Source of the DNA: a virus
Reading direction: 5' to 3' (one strand)
DNA: 35,372 nt
IMG/VR virus record: IMGVR_UViG_3300034012_001657
Location: 1 to 35,372 of that record
This document shows, piece after piece, positions 1 to 6,522 of this stretch (its first letter is position 1; every line of letters begins with the position of its first letter). The position numbers and the translations under genes were made by a program. Under the pieces are notes generated by a model. It did no database searches. It was given only the letters and a program-made list of their open reading frames with translations, and was not told where the DNA came from.

Positions 1-34
1 AAAAGTTTTTTTACAAAAATTCTCGCGTTTTGCC

Positions 35-63
35 TACATTTTTCGGAAACACGTTGCTATAAT
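35..63 (+). promoter_or_regulatory. Promoter of the left plus-strand operon
   Basis: A perfect TATAAT lies at 58-63 and is preceded by TGC, which makes an extended -10. A weak -35-like TACATT lies 17 bp upstream at 35-40. A box TTTTCGGAAA (40-49) lies between the two elements and resembles the box in the 32.57-kb promoter. Transcription should start near 70, and a small GCCG/CGGC hairpin follows at 73-85. The T-rich start of the window (6-12) looks like the U-tract of a terminator just outside it, the same terminator-then-promoter order seen at 32.5 kb. This is read directly from the bases and has no experimental support. Confidence 0.65.
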
Positions 64-98
64 AAAACGTGAGCCGCAACACGGCGACGAGGAAACAA

Positions 99-359
99 AT
101 GAAACAATACAAAATCATCATCCCAGGCAGCAACGGGAATACGATCAACTTCCACGAGACGGATAGCTTTCCGACGGCATTAGCTGGAGCTTGCGCTATG
201 GGTGGCTATGTCCAGCGAACATCTGACGGCAAGTTTTACCAAGACGAATCGGCTGCAACGGGTCAAGTTTGGTCTGACACTATTGAAGACGTGATCGAAT
301 ACGAAGGCGCGGTAGACGCCATGATCCAAGCCTACATTGATATGGGAGACTTAAAGTAA
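99..359 (+). CDS. Small phage protein, unknown function (86 aa)
   Basis: First gene of the left operon. I chose the ATG at 99 because it has a GAGGA ribosome-binding site at 89-93. The upstream in-frame GTG at 69 would sit at or before the predicted transcription start. The protein is small, acidic and soluble-looking, with N-terminal MKQYKIIIPG and no membrane segment or recognisable motif. Its TAA stop shares a base with the ATG of the next gene, so the two are probably translationally coupled. Function is unknown; the position suggests an early accessory gene. Confidence 0.7.
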   Translation: MKQYKIIIPGSNGNTINFHETDSFPTALAGACAMGGYVQRTSDGKFYQDESAATGQVWSDTIEDVIEYEGAVDAMIQAYIDMGDLK

Positions 360-640
360 TGCAAGACATTCAACAAGTGACGCCTGAGATTGACGTGGAT
401 GAATTGACCGGATTCCCAGAAGGATACAAAATGATCTTCCAAATCAAGAGCTACCAAGTGAGAGCCGAAGTGCTAGATGAGTACGGCGAAGAAACGCAAT
501 ACAGTATCATTATTCGCGGCATCTACAACGAGCAGACGTTCGGGCATAAGCCAAACGCCGACGACGCGCAAACATTTCTGTACAAGACGATCATAGACGG
601 TATTTTTATCACCGGAGACTTTGAGGTGGTGGCGAAATGA
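359..640 (+). CDS. Small phage protein, paralogue of the 33137 gene (93 aa)
   Basis: Unknown function. It overlaps the previous stop by one base (TAATG) and the next start by four (ATGA). The C-terminal two thirds resemble the protein at 33137-33448: MIFQI then a beta-rich stretch, then FLYKTIIDGIF here against FLYESLLKGIF there. The two operons at opposite ends of the window therefore carry diverged copies of one family. No catalytic motif is visible. It is likely a small single-domain alpha/beta protein used early in infection, which is inference from position only. Confidence 0.7.
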   Translation: MQDIQQVTPEIDVDELTGFPEGYKMIFQIKSYQVRAEVLDEYGEETQYSIIIRGIYNEQTFGHKPNADDAQTFLYKTIIDGIFITGDFEVVAK

Positions 641-870
641 TTGGCACATACACCGCAACAGAGCTAGAGGCAACCATCTGGGGCAAGTTAGACGAGTGTT
701 CAATCCGAGAGCCAAGCGATGCAGTGATTGGGTTTGTGATTCAGCAAATCGTCGCTCCAAGCCTTTTTGACCACGTTGAATGGGACATTAACACTCAAAA
801 CATTGTCCTTGAAGCACTTGCAAAGGCGCACCAGAAAGAATTAGAGCAAGCAGAGAGGTTAAGAGCATGA
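637..870 (+). CDS. Small phage protein, unknown function (77 aa)
   Basis: A 77-residue acidic protein starting in an ATGA overlap with the preceding gene and ending in an ATGA overlap with the next. The C-terminal part (about 55-77) is a charged helix rich in Ala, Glu and Gln. No family is recognised and there is no signal peptide or membrane segment. The unbroken coupling on both sides supports it as a real operon member. Confidence 0.65.
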   Translation: MIGTYTATELEATIWGKLDECSIREPSDAVIGFVIQQIVAPSLFDHVEWDINTQNIVLEALAKAHQKELEQAERLRA

Positions 871-1058
871 AGGAGACATTATCGCAAGCAAGCGCAAAAG
901 CCCAAAGAGAATCCGGGCTAGAGGACGCCATCACCGCCGCCAAGAAGTACAACGGACCACGAATGAGCGACCGCCCGGACATTTACGGCGGCAACGCCTA
1001 CGGTGAGCTACGACGACAAACGATCTGGCAACGGATCAGAGGAATTTTTAGACGATGA
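867..1058 (+). CDS. Small protein with SDRPDIYG motif (63 aa)
   Basis: Unknown function. The central block AAKKYNGPRMSDRPDIYG followed by NAYG is almost repeated in the protein at 34722-34970 (AARKYNGARCSDRPDIYG then NAYG), and the DNA is similar too. Here the protein ends after a basic tail (IWQRIRGIFRR). The 34722 copy instead continues into a membrane segment. It overlaps its neighbours by ATGA on both sides. I do not recognise the motif. Its conservation between paralogous cassettes suggests it is the functional core. Confidence 0.65.
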   Translation: MKETLSQASAKAQRESGLEDAITAAKKYNGPRMSDRPDIYGGNAYGELRRQTIWQRIRGIFRR

Positions 1059-1345
1059 AAAATGAATTTCAATTTGCAACTTGCGACCGGAATCTAGCCC
1101 TTAGATTCTTGCGTCAAAGCTACCCAACGCGGATTGTGGAGGATACCGAAGAATCCGCAAAGAAAGTACTTGACTTAGTTGAGAAGGACATCATGCGAGT
1201 GCAAGACCCGGATTGTCATAAGCCTTCACAGATGATCGCTGGGACTAACTGGGATGAATCTTTGCGCGAAAGTTGCCATGCAATATGCCAAGAATTCCAC
1301 CTTGCGACGCTCCAGACCCAAAAGCCAGCAGAGGTATCCGAATGA
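1055..1345 (+). CDS. Small phage protein, unknown function (96 aa)
   Basis: A soluble-looking 96-residue protein beginning MKNEFQFATCDRN, with ATGA overlaps at both ends. It has three cysteines and two histidines, but they are not spaced as an obvious zinc site. It lies between the SDRPDIYG gene and the membrane microprotein gene. In the right-hand paralogous cassette those two parts are fused and this gene is missing, so it behaves as a cassette-specific insertion or loss. No function is assigned. Confidence 0.6.
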   Translation: MKNEFQFATCDRNLALRFLRQSYPTRIVEDTEESAKKVLDLVEKDIMRVQDPDCHKPSQMIAGTNWDESLRESCHAICQEFHLATLQTQKPAEVSE

Positions 1346-1458
1346 CCTACCTAACACGCCCCGGCAAATTCGCGCTGGCACTCCTTTACATTGGACTAGT
1401 CGCCGCGTTCCTGACCATTTACGCCGACCACCCTTGGTTGGCAGGATTAACACGATGA
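1342..1458 (+). CDS. Single-pass membrane microprotein (38 aa)
   Basis: A 38-residue protein with one hydrophobic segment (about residues 9-26, FALALLYIGLVAAFLTIY) and the tail YADHPWLAGLTR. The same tail ends the 82-residue protein at 34722-34970. ATGA overlaps join it to both neighbours. The last codons also carry the AGGA ribosome-binding site for the next gene (AGGATTAACACGATG), which may explain part of the conservation. The role is unknown; it could be a small inner-membrane accessory protein. Confidence 0.6.
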   Translation: MTYLTRPGKFALALLYIGLVAAFLTIYADHPWLAGLTR

Positions 1459-1667
1459 AAGATCAATGGAAGCCAAAGGACGGCGATACCTACTTTTATT
1501 GGTATCAGCCTAAAGTGTGGCTATTCGTAAAGTTATTCAAGCCTGGAGTCGCAAGCAGGGTTTGGAAGGCCGATATTCACGACGTTTACAACTACTGGGA
1601 GAATAACGTCCACCCGACGAGAGAAGCCGCCGAATCCTGGGGCGCGGCGCAAGGAGAGAAGGAATGA
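1455..1667 (+). CDS. Small aromatic-rich protein (70 aa)
   Basis: Starts at ATG 1455, in an ATGA overlap with the microprotein and preceded by AGGA. The frame stays open upstream, but the 1455 start matches the gene order of the paralogous cassette, where a different gene begins at the same junction (34967). The 70-residue protein is rich in Trp and Tyr (for example DTYFYWYQPKVWLF) and Lys. It ends in an ATGA overlap with the next gene. No family recognised. Confidence 0.6.
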   Translation: MKDQWKPKDGDTYFYWYQPKVWLFVKLFKPGVASRVWKADIHDVYNYWENNVHPTREAAESWGAAQGEKE

Positions 1668-1891
1668 AGATCACCGTTGACGTTCGGGATAAGGTATCGG
1701 CAGATTACGCACTCTCTCGTATTGGGATGTGGTACGGAAAGAACCGAATCACTCCAAAAGAAAACCCTATGTCTGGCGTTGCGATTTACGCTGATGGGAT
1801 GGTCATATTCAAGCGACCTAACCGAAAGAGTGATTGCTTTGTAGCCTACTACGACGCATCGAAGGACAAGTCAAAGGAGGAATCAGCCTAA
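1664..1891 (+). CDS. Small conserved phage protein, duplicated at window end (75 aa)
   Basis: A 75-residue protein starting MKITVDVRDKVSADYALSR, with a mixed beta/alpha look and no membrane segment. The first 188 bases are repeated at 35185-35372 with three differences: ATG to GTG at the start codon, one silent change, and ACT to AAT (Thr to Asn). The genes before the two copies are unrelated, so a whole cassette boundary is conserved around this gene. Function unknown. The near-identity implies recent duplication, recombination or strong constraint. Confidence 0.7.
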   Translation: MKITVDVRDKVSADYALSRIGMWYGKNRITPKENPMSGVAIYADGMVIFKRPNRKSDCFVAYYDASKDKSKEESA

Positions 1892-1894
1892 CTC

Positions 1895-2236
1895 ATGCAA
1901 TTCAGCACCGCAGATTTACGAGGTTTCCACGCGCTTCCGCTAAAGAAGCGACGTGAATTCCTCGCGCTTTGCGCTATGCTGGAAAGTCACGATGAGCCAG
2001 AACAACGAACCGAATATCCGGCAGAAGGGCAAGGGATGGGAAGCCAGGATGCAAATCCAGGGGATAGCTTATCAAGCCTACGCAAGCACCAAGCAAGAGG
2101 CGGTCGCCCGGCTAAAGGAAAAGGTGTCACAGTCGCTCAGGCCACCGGGCTTGACGGACAACACCTTCAGGTCATTGATGGAGGGATTGTATCTCCCGAC
2201 GATCTCAAACACCAGCAAGAACTACCAGAGGGATGA
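1895..2236 (+). CDS. Possible small ORF overlapping the integrase start
   Basis: This ORF begins MQFSTADLRGFHALPLKKRR after a strong but distant GGAGG (1876-1880). Only the first 32 codons lie ahead of the integrase start, and the rest overlaps integrase in another frame. The N-terminal part looks like a natural charged helix. The C-terminal part is low in hydrophobic residues and could be a shadow of integrase. It may be a short leader peptide that couples integrase translation, or not a gene. No homologue recognised. Confidence 0.35.
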   Translation: MQFSTADLRGFHALPLKKRREFLALCAMLESHDEPEQRTEYPAEGQGMGSQDANPGDSLSSLRKHQARGGRPAKGKGVTVAQATGLDGQHLQVIDGGIVSPDDLKHQQELPEG

Positions 2237-3038
2237 AATGAGAGTCGCAAAGCTACACATGCCCTGGTTCAATACCGACGTTTCCGAGATAAGTAGGCAA
2301 TGGATTCAGAACCATATCAACCGATTGCCAAAGACCAGCCCGAAGGTCATCAGCGACGTTAAGCGCATCACTCGCTCCGTACTTAAATTGGCAGTCATAG
2401 ACGGCATCTTGCAGGTGAACCCGGCCGAGTACATCAAATTGCCCAAACGCTCGTACAAGCCAGGGAAATACCTCACCGCCGAGGAACTTCGAATCTTAAT
2501 TGCCTACGCCGTAGAAAAGCAATCCCCGGCACTACCAGCAATCGTACTCACCGGGCTTCTCGGCATCGGTTGGGAAGAAATACGGGACATCGAGCCGAAG
2601 CACTTCAACAAGAACCTGCTGACCATCGTGCGCGAAAAGACACGATACCGACGCCGCATCATCCCGGTTCCAAACAAAGTTCTGCAGCTCATCAAAGGGC
2701 AGACGTTCCCCTTGCTGAAATCCGATGTATCCACGATCTATCACCAGATTGAGAGACTAACCGACGATCTAGGCATGGAGAAACTAGGCAGGAACATTCT
2801 CAGGCATACGTGCGCTACTGGCCTCCAGGAGCTAAACACGAGCCTGGAAATACGGGCGATGATCTTAGGCCATACGCCGCCAGGCGGAGCCACACGCGAC
2901 TATTCCGATAGCCAGATGATCGAAGTAAAGTCCCAGCAACTCAGCCTATGGGTAGACACGGTTCTATCTGAGGGTTGGGAATACAGTTGGGAATGCCGGA
3001 TCAAAAATCAAGGAGAAATCATTGAACTTTTCCGCTAA
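1992..3038 (+). CDS. int: Tyrosine-recombinase integrase
   Basis: Site-specific recombinase that would join attP to a tRNA-Leu attB. I place the start at ATG 1992 (GGAAAG ribosome-binding site at 1981-1986), giving 348 aa. Residues about 5-45 look like an AP2-like arm-binding domain (KGKGWEARMQIQGIAYQAYA). Residues about 50-150 fit a SAM-like core-binding domain, and the C-terminal part is catalytic. Visible active-site elements are a beta-hairpin Lys near 216, LRHT Arg 271, LGH His 294 and the RDYS Tyr 304. Arg I is not where expected: the GxRxxE box reads GIGWEEI with Gly 193. The HxxR histidine is Asn 268. The gene lies directly beside attP, and its 3' end contains the left arm sites. Confidence 0.9.
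   Translation: MSQNNEPNIRQKGKGWEARMQIQGIAYQAYASTKQEAVARLKEKVSQSLRPPGLTDNTFRSLMEGLYLPTISNTSKNYQRDEMRVAKLHMPWFNTDVSEISRQWIQNHINRLPKTSPKVISDVKRITRSVLKLAVIDGILQVNPAEYIKLPKRSYKPGKYLTAEELRILIAYAVEKQSPALPAIVLTGLLGIGWEEIRDIEPKHFNKNLLTIVREKTRYRRRIIPVPNKVLQLIKGQTFPLLKSDVSTIYHQIERLTDDLGMEKLGRNILRHTCATGLQELNTSLEIRAMILGHTPPGGATRDYSDSQMIEVKSQQLSLWVDTVLSEGWEYSWECRIKNQGEIIELFR
2973..2994 (+). repeat. Left attP arm: two GTTGGGAAT repeats
   Basis: Two direct repeats, GGTTGGGAAT (2973-2982) and AGTTGGGAAT (2985-2994), 12 bp apart, inside the 3' end of the integrase gene. The same pair appears in inverted orientation at 3186-3207 on the other side of the attP core. Paired repeats at about one helical turn flanking a core are typical of arm-type integrase binding sites. 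Confidence 0.7.
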
Positions 3039-3046
3039 TTTGAACC

Positions 3047-3105
3047 TGGTGCCCAGGGCGGGACTCGAACCCGCACGTCCTTGCGAACAACGGATTTTAA
3101 GTCCG
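3047..3105 (-). other. attP: attP core identical in form to the 3' part of tRNA-Leu(UAA)
   Basis: Read on the minus strand, this is the anticodon arm (loop CTTAAAA, anticodon UAA at 3099-3097), a long leucine-type variable arm, the T arm GCGGGTTCGAGTCCCGC, the 3' acceptor strand and an encoded CCA (3049-3047). The 5' half is missing: the sequence beyond 3105 has no strand that pairs with CCTGGGC. A 3' tRNA fragment next to an integrase is the usual form of an attP core, and integration would restore the host tRNA. The likely crossover is near the anticodon loop, close to the midpoint between the two arm pairs. Confidence 0.85.
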
Positions 3106-3185
3106 AAAGGATTTAGCCTCAACACGCCACAAATTCAGGTAGAAATCTGCACCAAAACGGTGTATTCTACAGGTTCAGCGGCGAT

Positions 3186-3207
3186 ATTCCCAACCGTATT
3201 CCCAACC
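3186..3207 (-). repeat. Right attP arm: two inverted GTTGGGAAT repeats
   Basis: ATTCCCAACC occurs at 3186-3195 and 3198-3207, the reverse complement of the left-arm pair, with the same 12-bp period and the same AC spacer after the first unit. It lies in the noncoding stretch between attP and the HNH gene. Together with 2973-2994 it frames the tRNA-like core almost symmetrically. The rest of 3108-3275 is C-rich and shows no gene. Confidence 0.7.
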
Positions 3208-3275
3208 CCCAACCCACCCCCACAGGTGGACATTTGACATGGGCTTTTGCCCCACGACCGACGAGATTAAGAACA

Positions 3276-3794
3276 ATGGAAGCACGAAAAATGCCTACCT
3301 GTGACGCTATCCGGCGGCACTGGGCTGGAAAGCTGGTTGAGATTGGTAAGTTTGATTCAGTACAAGAAGTCATGGAGGCAAACTATTGCTTCGCTTGCGG
3401 CAATATCGTTGAGAGTCTTAGCCCAGTAGCAGATGGTGAACATGACTTAGGGCAGATACTTGAACGCGCCCACATAAAGGCAAGATGTGAAGGAGGGACC
3501 GATGACCTGGATAACCTGCATTTACTGTGCGAAGTTTGCCACAAAGACTCGGAGATTTATAGCGATAGCGAGTATTGGGAATGGCTCAAGGCACGAAACT
3601 TATGGGACGTTGCGCTATCGCTCGTATGGAGAAGCAATCTCGAAATACGCCCATCGGATACATACCTTGATGTAATTTGCCTAGCTTCAAGAATCAAAAG
3701 AAAGACAATGAGTACCAAGATGGCTGAGAAGCTAGCCCCGCGTAAAAGGCGTCCGCCTGAGGCGATTAACCCCGCGATTCACCTCAAATGCTGA
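3276..3794 (+). CDS. HNH endonuclease-like protein
   Basis: About 172 aa. An HNH/zinc-type nuclease core is visible in the middle: CFACG, then LERAHIKARCEGG, then DNLHLLCEVCHKD, giving two CxxC zinc knuckles, the catalytic His in the AHI segment and the Asn of the DNLH segment. Flanking regions are helical, and the C-terminus is basic (APRKRRPP). Start is uncertain: ATG 3276, ATG 3291 (GGAAG upstream) or TTG 3234 (AGGTGG upstream). It lies just beyond attP, where phages often carry accessory genes. Possible roles are a homing-type endonuclease, a packaging-associated HNH or a defence gene; the sequence does not decide. The terminase is far away, which weakens a packaging role. Confidence 0.75.
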   Translation: MEARKMPTCDAIRRHWAGKLVEIGKFDSVQEVMEANYCFACGNIVESLSPVADGEHDLGQILERAHIKARCEGGTDDLDNLHLLCEVCHKDSEIYSDSEYWEWLKARNLWDVALSLVWRSNLEIRPSDTYLDVICLASRIKRKTMSTKMAEKLAPRKRRPPEAINPAIHLKC

Positions 3795-3828
3795 GGCGAT
3801 TGAGCCGCGACACTAAGAGAGAAAAACG

Positions 3829-4212
3829 ATGATGAAGAACGAAGCAAAGTTTGAAGACTTGATCGGGAAGACCCTTAAATCAATCGGAGTCCCCGAAGAC
3901 CGCGAAAGCATGACGTTTGCAAGTGTTGACGGTGAACTTTGGGCGATGAGCCATGACCAGGATTGCCAAGAGTACGTCCGCATCGAGGACATCGTTGGGA
4001 ACCTAGACGACCTGATTGGATCTCCGATCTTGCAGGCCGAAGAAGTCATTGAAGACGGGGAAACTCGCAAGGAATCAAACGGCGATGATTGTTTCTCGAC
4101 TTGGACGTTCTACAAGCTGGCAACGGCAAAAGGATACGTCACAATCCGATGGCTTGGAGAATCAAATGGGTACTACTCCGAACGTGTAGACTTCCACAAG
4201 CTAGGCGATTGA
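3829..4212 (+). CDS. DUF7448-like phage protein (127 aa)
   Basis: An acidic 127-residue protein. The ordered blocks IGKTL, DQDCQEYVRIEDIVG, LDDLIGSPILQAEE, WTFYKLATAKGYVTIRW and SNGYYSERVDF match my memory of a phage and bacterial family named DUF7448. Its function is not known to me. The start is ATG 3829 or 3832 after AGAGAG. It is transcribed toward the leftward virion array and ends inside the inverted repeat at 4209. It may form a two-gene unit with the HNH gene 34 bp upstream. Confidence 0.7.
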   Translation: MMKNEAKFEDLIGKTLKSIGVPEDRESMTFASVDGELWAMSHDQDCQEYVRIEDIVGNLDDLIGSPILQAEEVIEDGETRKESNGDDCFSTWTFYKLATAKGYVTIRWLGESNGYYSERVDFHKLGD

Positions 4213-4260
4213 GTAAAACCGTTACTCAAAGATTACTCAAAGTTACTCAAAGTTACTTAA
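4209..4260 (+). repeat. Inverted repeat plus 10-bp direct repeats (TTACTCAA)
   Basis: TTGAGTAA (4209-4216) and TTACTCAA (4222-4229) form a perfect 8-bp inverted repeat with a 5-base spacer. The right arm is then repeated as TTACTCAAAG at 4233 and 4243 and as TTACTTAAAC at 4253, a period of 10-11 bp. The array fills most of the gap between two convergent genes. It lacks a T-run after the stem on the plus strand, so it is not a standard terminator. It could be a protein-binding array or a weak bidirectional terminator. Confidence 0.65.
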
Positions 4261-4294
4261 ACCTTCTCAACCCGCCGCAATTCCTCGTTTGTAT

Positions 4295-5083
4295 TCATGC
4301 GTTCAGCCGATCCCGCTGTATCCCAAGGACATGAGTCTGCGCGTCCCACACCTTAGAACGAAAGACCTTTCGGCCCTCTTTCAGCAGCGTAGAATCTTTG
4401 GAGTAAATCTCACCGCAAACCACCGCCATTCCCCATCCCTGGAAGTTCGAGCGCTGAATGTAGCGAGCCTTAGAAACGTCTATCCCCGTGCCTACGTTGG
4501 CATACCAAAGATCGGCCGGCTGATTCCCGGCCAAAGAGTCACGGGTAACGTGTACAGGTCTATGCGAGTGAGCGGAGATAGTCAAGCCGTGAGGAACGCA
4601 GTGCATCCGCGCTTCGTCCCGAGCAGAATAAACGTTCGCTTTCGTGCCATGTGTAAAAGAAATTGGGCCGAGGTTCCACCGAACGCTCGACCCATACTTT
4701 CTAACGACGTGCCAATCCCGCACCTCATCTCTAAGACCCCCGCCCGGTGGACTCCAGTCTTGCCAGTCCACGATATCACGCTGAGACTTCTTCAACCGCC
4801 CCGGTTCGCTGATGTTGGCTTCGTGGTTCCCGTAAAGCCAGACGCGCTTCTTGATAAACGAGAAAGCGTTCAGAATACGCGCATGGTCACGCGCCGCCCG
4901 GTACTCATCTATGATCGTCCAAGGATTCTCATTGTCCCAGCGGCTCCAGCCTTCACCGTCGTACCAATCCCCCAGGTTCACTAGCACGTCAGGCTGAAAG
5001 GATTCAATCTGATCGTGCAGGAACCTTAACGCCGCCGGATCAGCGACCGGGTGATGCAAGCAACCAAAGGCGAGGAAGCGCAT
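4295..5083 (-). CDS. Calcineurin-like metallophosphatase
   Basis: A 262-residue protein with most metallophosphoesterase motifs in order: GCLHH near residue 8 (in place of the usual DxH), VNLGDWYDG near 36, YGNHEAN near 91 and SAHSHRP near 175. These residues would coordinate two metal ions for phosphoester hydrolysis. It is the last gene of the leftward array, five bases after the deacetylase-like tail gene, so it is expressed late with virion genes. The substrate cannot be read from sequence; nucleic-acid processing or removal of phosphate from a surface polymer are both possible. Confidence 0.8.
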   Translation of the reverse strand: MRFLAFGCLHHPVADPAALRFLHDQIESFQPDVLVNLGDWYDGEGWSRWDNENPWTIIDEYRAARDHARILNAFSFIKKRVWLYGNHEANISEPGRLKKSQRDIVDWQDWSPPGGGLRDEVRDWHVVRKYGSSVRWNLGPISFTHGTKANVYSARDEARMHCVPHGLTISAHSHRPVHVTRDSLAGNQPADLWYANVGTGIDVSKARYIQRSNFQGWGMAVVCGEIYSKDSTLLKEGRKVFRSKVWDAQTHVLGIQRDRLNA

Positions 5084-5087
5084 GGCA

Positions 5088-6521
5088 TTATTTTAGGTGC
5101 CGAATCCCAGTACCAGAACCAGTCGTAAGAGCAGGAATCGCCGTGGTGACAGGCTCCACCGAAGTGAACCCAGCCTGACGAAGTGAAACAACCCGATCAA
5201 GGAAGGTTTCCAGTTCAGTGGTCGCAAGCATCGTGCTGTCCGTTGGTACGTTTAGGAATTGGTGGAGCATAACCATCGGGCTTGCGCCATTCATGCAAGC
5301 CTGAGTGTACTGGTCTACCATAGTAGCGATGTTGTATCCCGTACCTGTTGTGAACGCGCCTGTTGGACCCATAGTATTGAAGTCAATCCGCGGGATAAAG
5401 AACGGAGAAATAAGCTGCCCGCCGATAGCTCGGTTAGTTGTTCCAAACGATGCCACGCACCCAGCCTGAGTGATAGCCGCTCGGTAGTTGGTGCAGTTCA
5501 TTTGTTGCATCCCGCCAAATGGAGATACAAAGTATTTTGGAGCGTTGTTTCTGATCCAGCCGTTTGATTTGATGAACTGTTCGCAAGCATCAATTTCCGC
5601 GAAGCATTGAGCCTGTGTAAATCCTGCCATCGTAGCCGGCGCAAGGTGCGAGTGAGTGTGGTTTACAATGTCCCAACCGGCGTTGTAAAGCTCGCTGATC
5701 TGGGCAACCGTCATAAACCCAGGAGTGCCAACAGAAGAGCTGATAATCGGAAGCGTTCCAACAAGACCACGCGCCCGCATCAGCGGAAAAGCGTCAGTGT
5801 AAACCGTGTCACGAGCATCATCAAAGATCAAGCAAGTCTTAGAGTCTGCTTGATAGTTGTCCACAATCTCCTTGACGAAGAACCTAGAGAACAAGCCTGC
5901 TCCTGCACTAGCCACTGTGATCCTTAATTGTGCCCCAGATCGCACTGCATCATAGAGAGAGCTTGTAAATGCAGCCCCAACTGCCGGAACTCCATCTACC
6001 CCAGTACCAGAAGGAATCCCAACTGTGCCAGTCCCCGAAAGCTGCGGACGTATTGCAGTCGCACCCGCATTGCGAGCAACGTTTGCCGCGTATGCCCGCG
6101 AAAGTGGAATAACGTTCCACCCACGAGTAAGCACTACTTGGTACAAATGCGAAGTGTCATTATAAGTGATCGAGTCGTTTGAAATTGCAATAGTGCATAG
6201 AAGCTGGTTGAACGCGGTACTAGATGAAGCAATCGTTGTGAACCCGGAGTCAGTGTAAAAATCATCCAAGTAAATTGCAAGTGCAAATCGCCCAGTGTAA
6301 AGCCTTGTTTCAAGCGTTGCTGTCACTCCGTTTGCAGTATCGGCAACAGCGTTTCTTACTGAAACCAAGGATTCGCCGCTACCGTCCGGAACAGTTTGCA
6401 GTGATGGAGTGGCAGTGTTACCACTCGTAGCCGCCGCGCCCGTAGCAATCGAAAACATACGAGTAGTGCCGCCAGAATAGTTGACCTGAGTCGGTGCTGA
6501 TTTGATTAGTGAACTTGGCAT
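5088..6521 (-). CDS. Tail protein with polysaccharide-deacetylase (NodB-like) domain
   Basis: A 477-residue protein. The first 220 residues are Gly/Ser/Thr-rich and beta-looking, like receptor-binding or fibre-anchoring modules. From about residue 228 a NodB-type carbohydrate esterase fold begins: CLIFDDARD (metal Asp pair), NHTHSHLAP near 283 (metal His pair) and FVSPFGG near 330. Known family members remove acetyl groups from peptidoglycan or surface glycans. Its place after the large tail protein suggests a virion enzyme acting on the host capsule or cell wall. The final basic residue of the usual TFDDG motif context differs (FDDA), so activity is likely but not certain. Confidence 0.75.
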   Translation of the reverse strand: MPSSLIKSAPTQVNYSGGTTRMFSIATGAAATSGNTATPSLQTVPDGSGESLVSVRNAVADTANGVTATLETRLYTGRFALAIYLDDFYTDSGFTTIASSSTAFNQLLCTIAISNDSITYNDTSHLYQVVLTRGWNVIPLSRAYAANVARNAGATAIRPQLSGTGTVGIPSGTGVDGVPAVGAAFTSSLYDAVRSGAQLRITVASAGAGLFSRFFVKEIVDNYQADSKTCLIFDDARDTVYTDAFPLMRARGLVGTLPIISSSVGTPGFMTVAQISELYNAGWDIVNHTHSHLAPATMAGFTQAQCFAEIDACEQFIKSNGWIRNNAPKYFVSPFGGMQQMNCTNYRAAITQAGCVASFGTTNRAIGGQLISPFFIPRIDFNTMGPTGAFTTGTGYNIATMVDQYTQACMNGASPMVMLHQFLNVPTDSTMLATTELETFLDRVVSLRQAGFTSVEPVTTAIPALTTGSGTGIRHLK

Positions 6522-6522
6522 T

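Noticed and set aside
3047-3133. Complete tRNA-Leu gene
   Set aside because: Only the 3' part from the anticodon stem is tRNA-like. The upstream bases do not form an acceptor 5' strand or a proper D arm, so it is an attP core rather than a tRNA gene.
3022-3237. Open frame across the tRNA-like core containing GLEPARP
   Set aside because: This reading is the typical product of translating the complement of a tRNA gene; it spans attP and has no ribosome-binding site.
4289-4984. Long plus-strand open frame opposite the metallophosphatase
   Set aside because: It lies antisense to a gene with clear enzyme motifs and its protein is rich in Arg, Pro and Val without a domain; a shadow frame. The same holds for the long plus-strand frames at 7593, 8196, 10524 and 13296.
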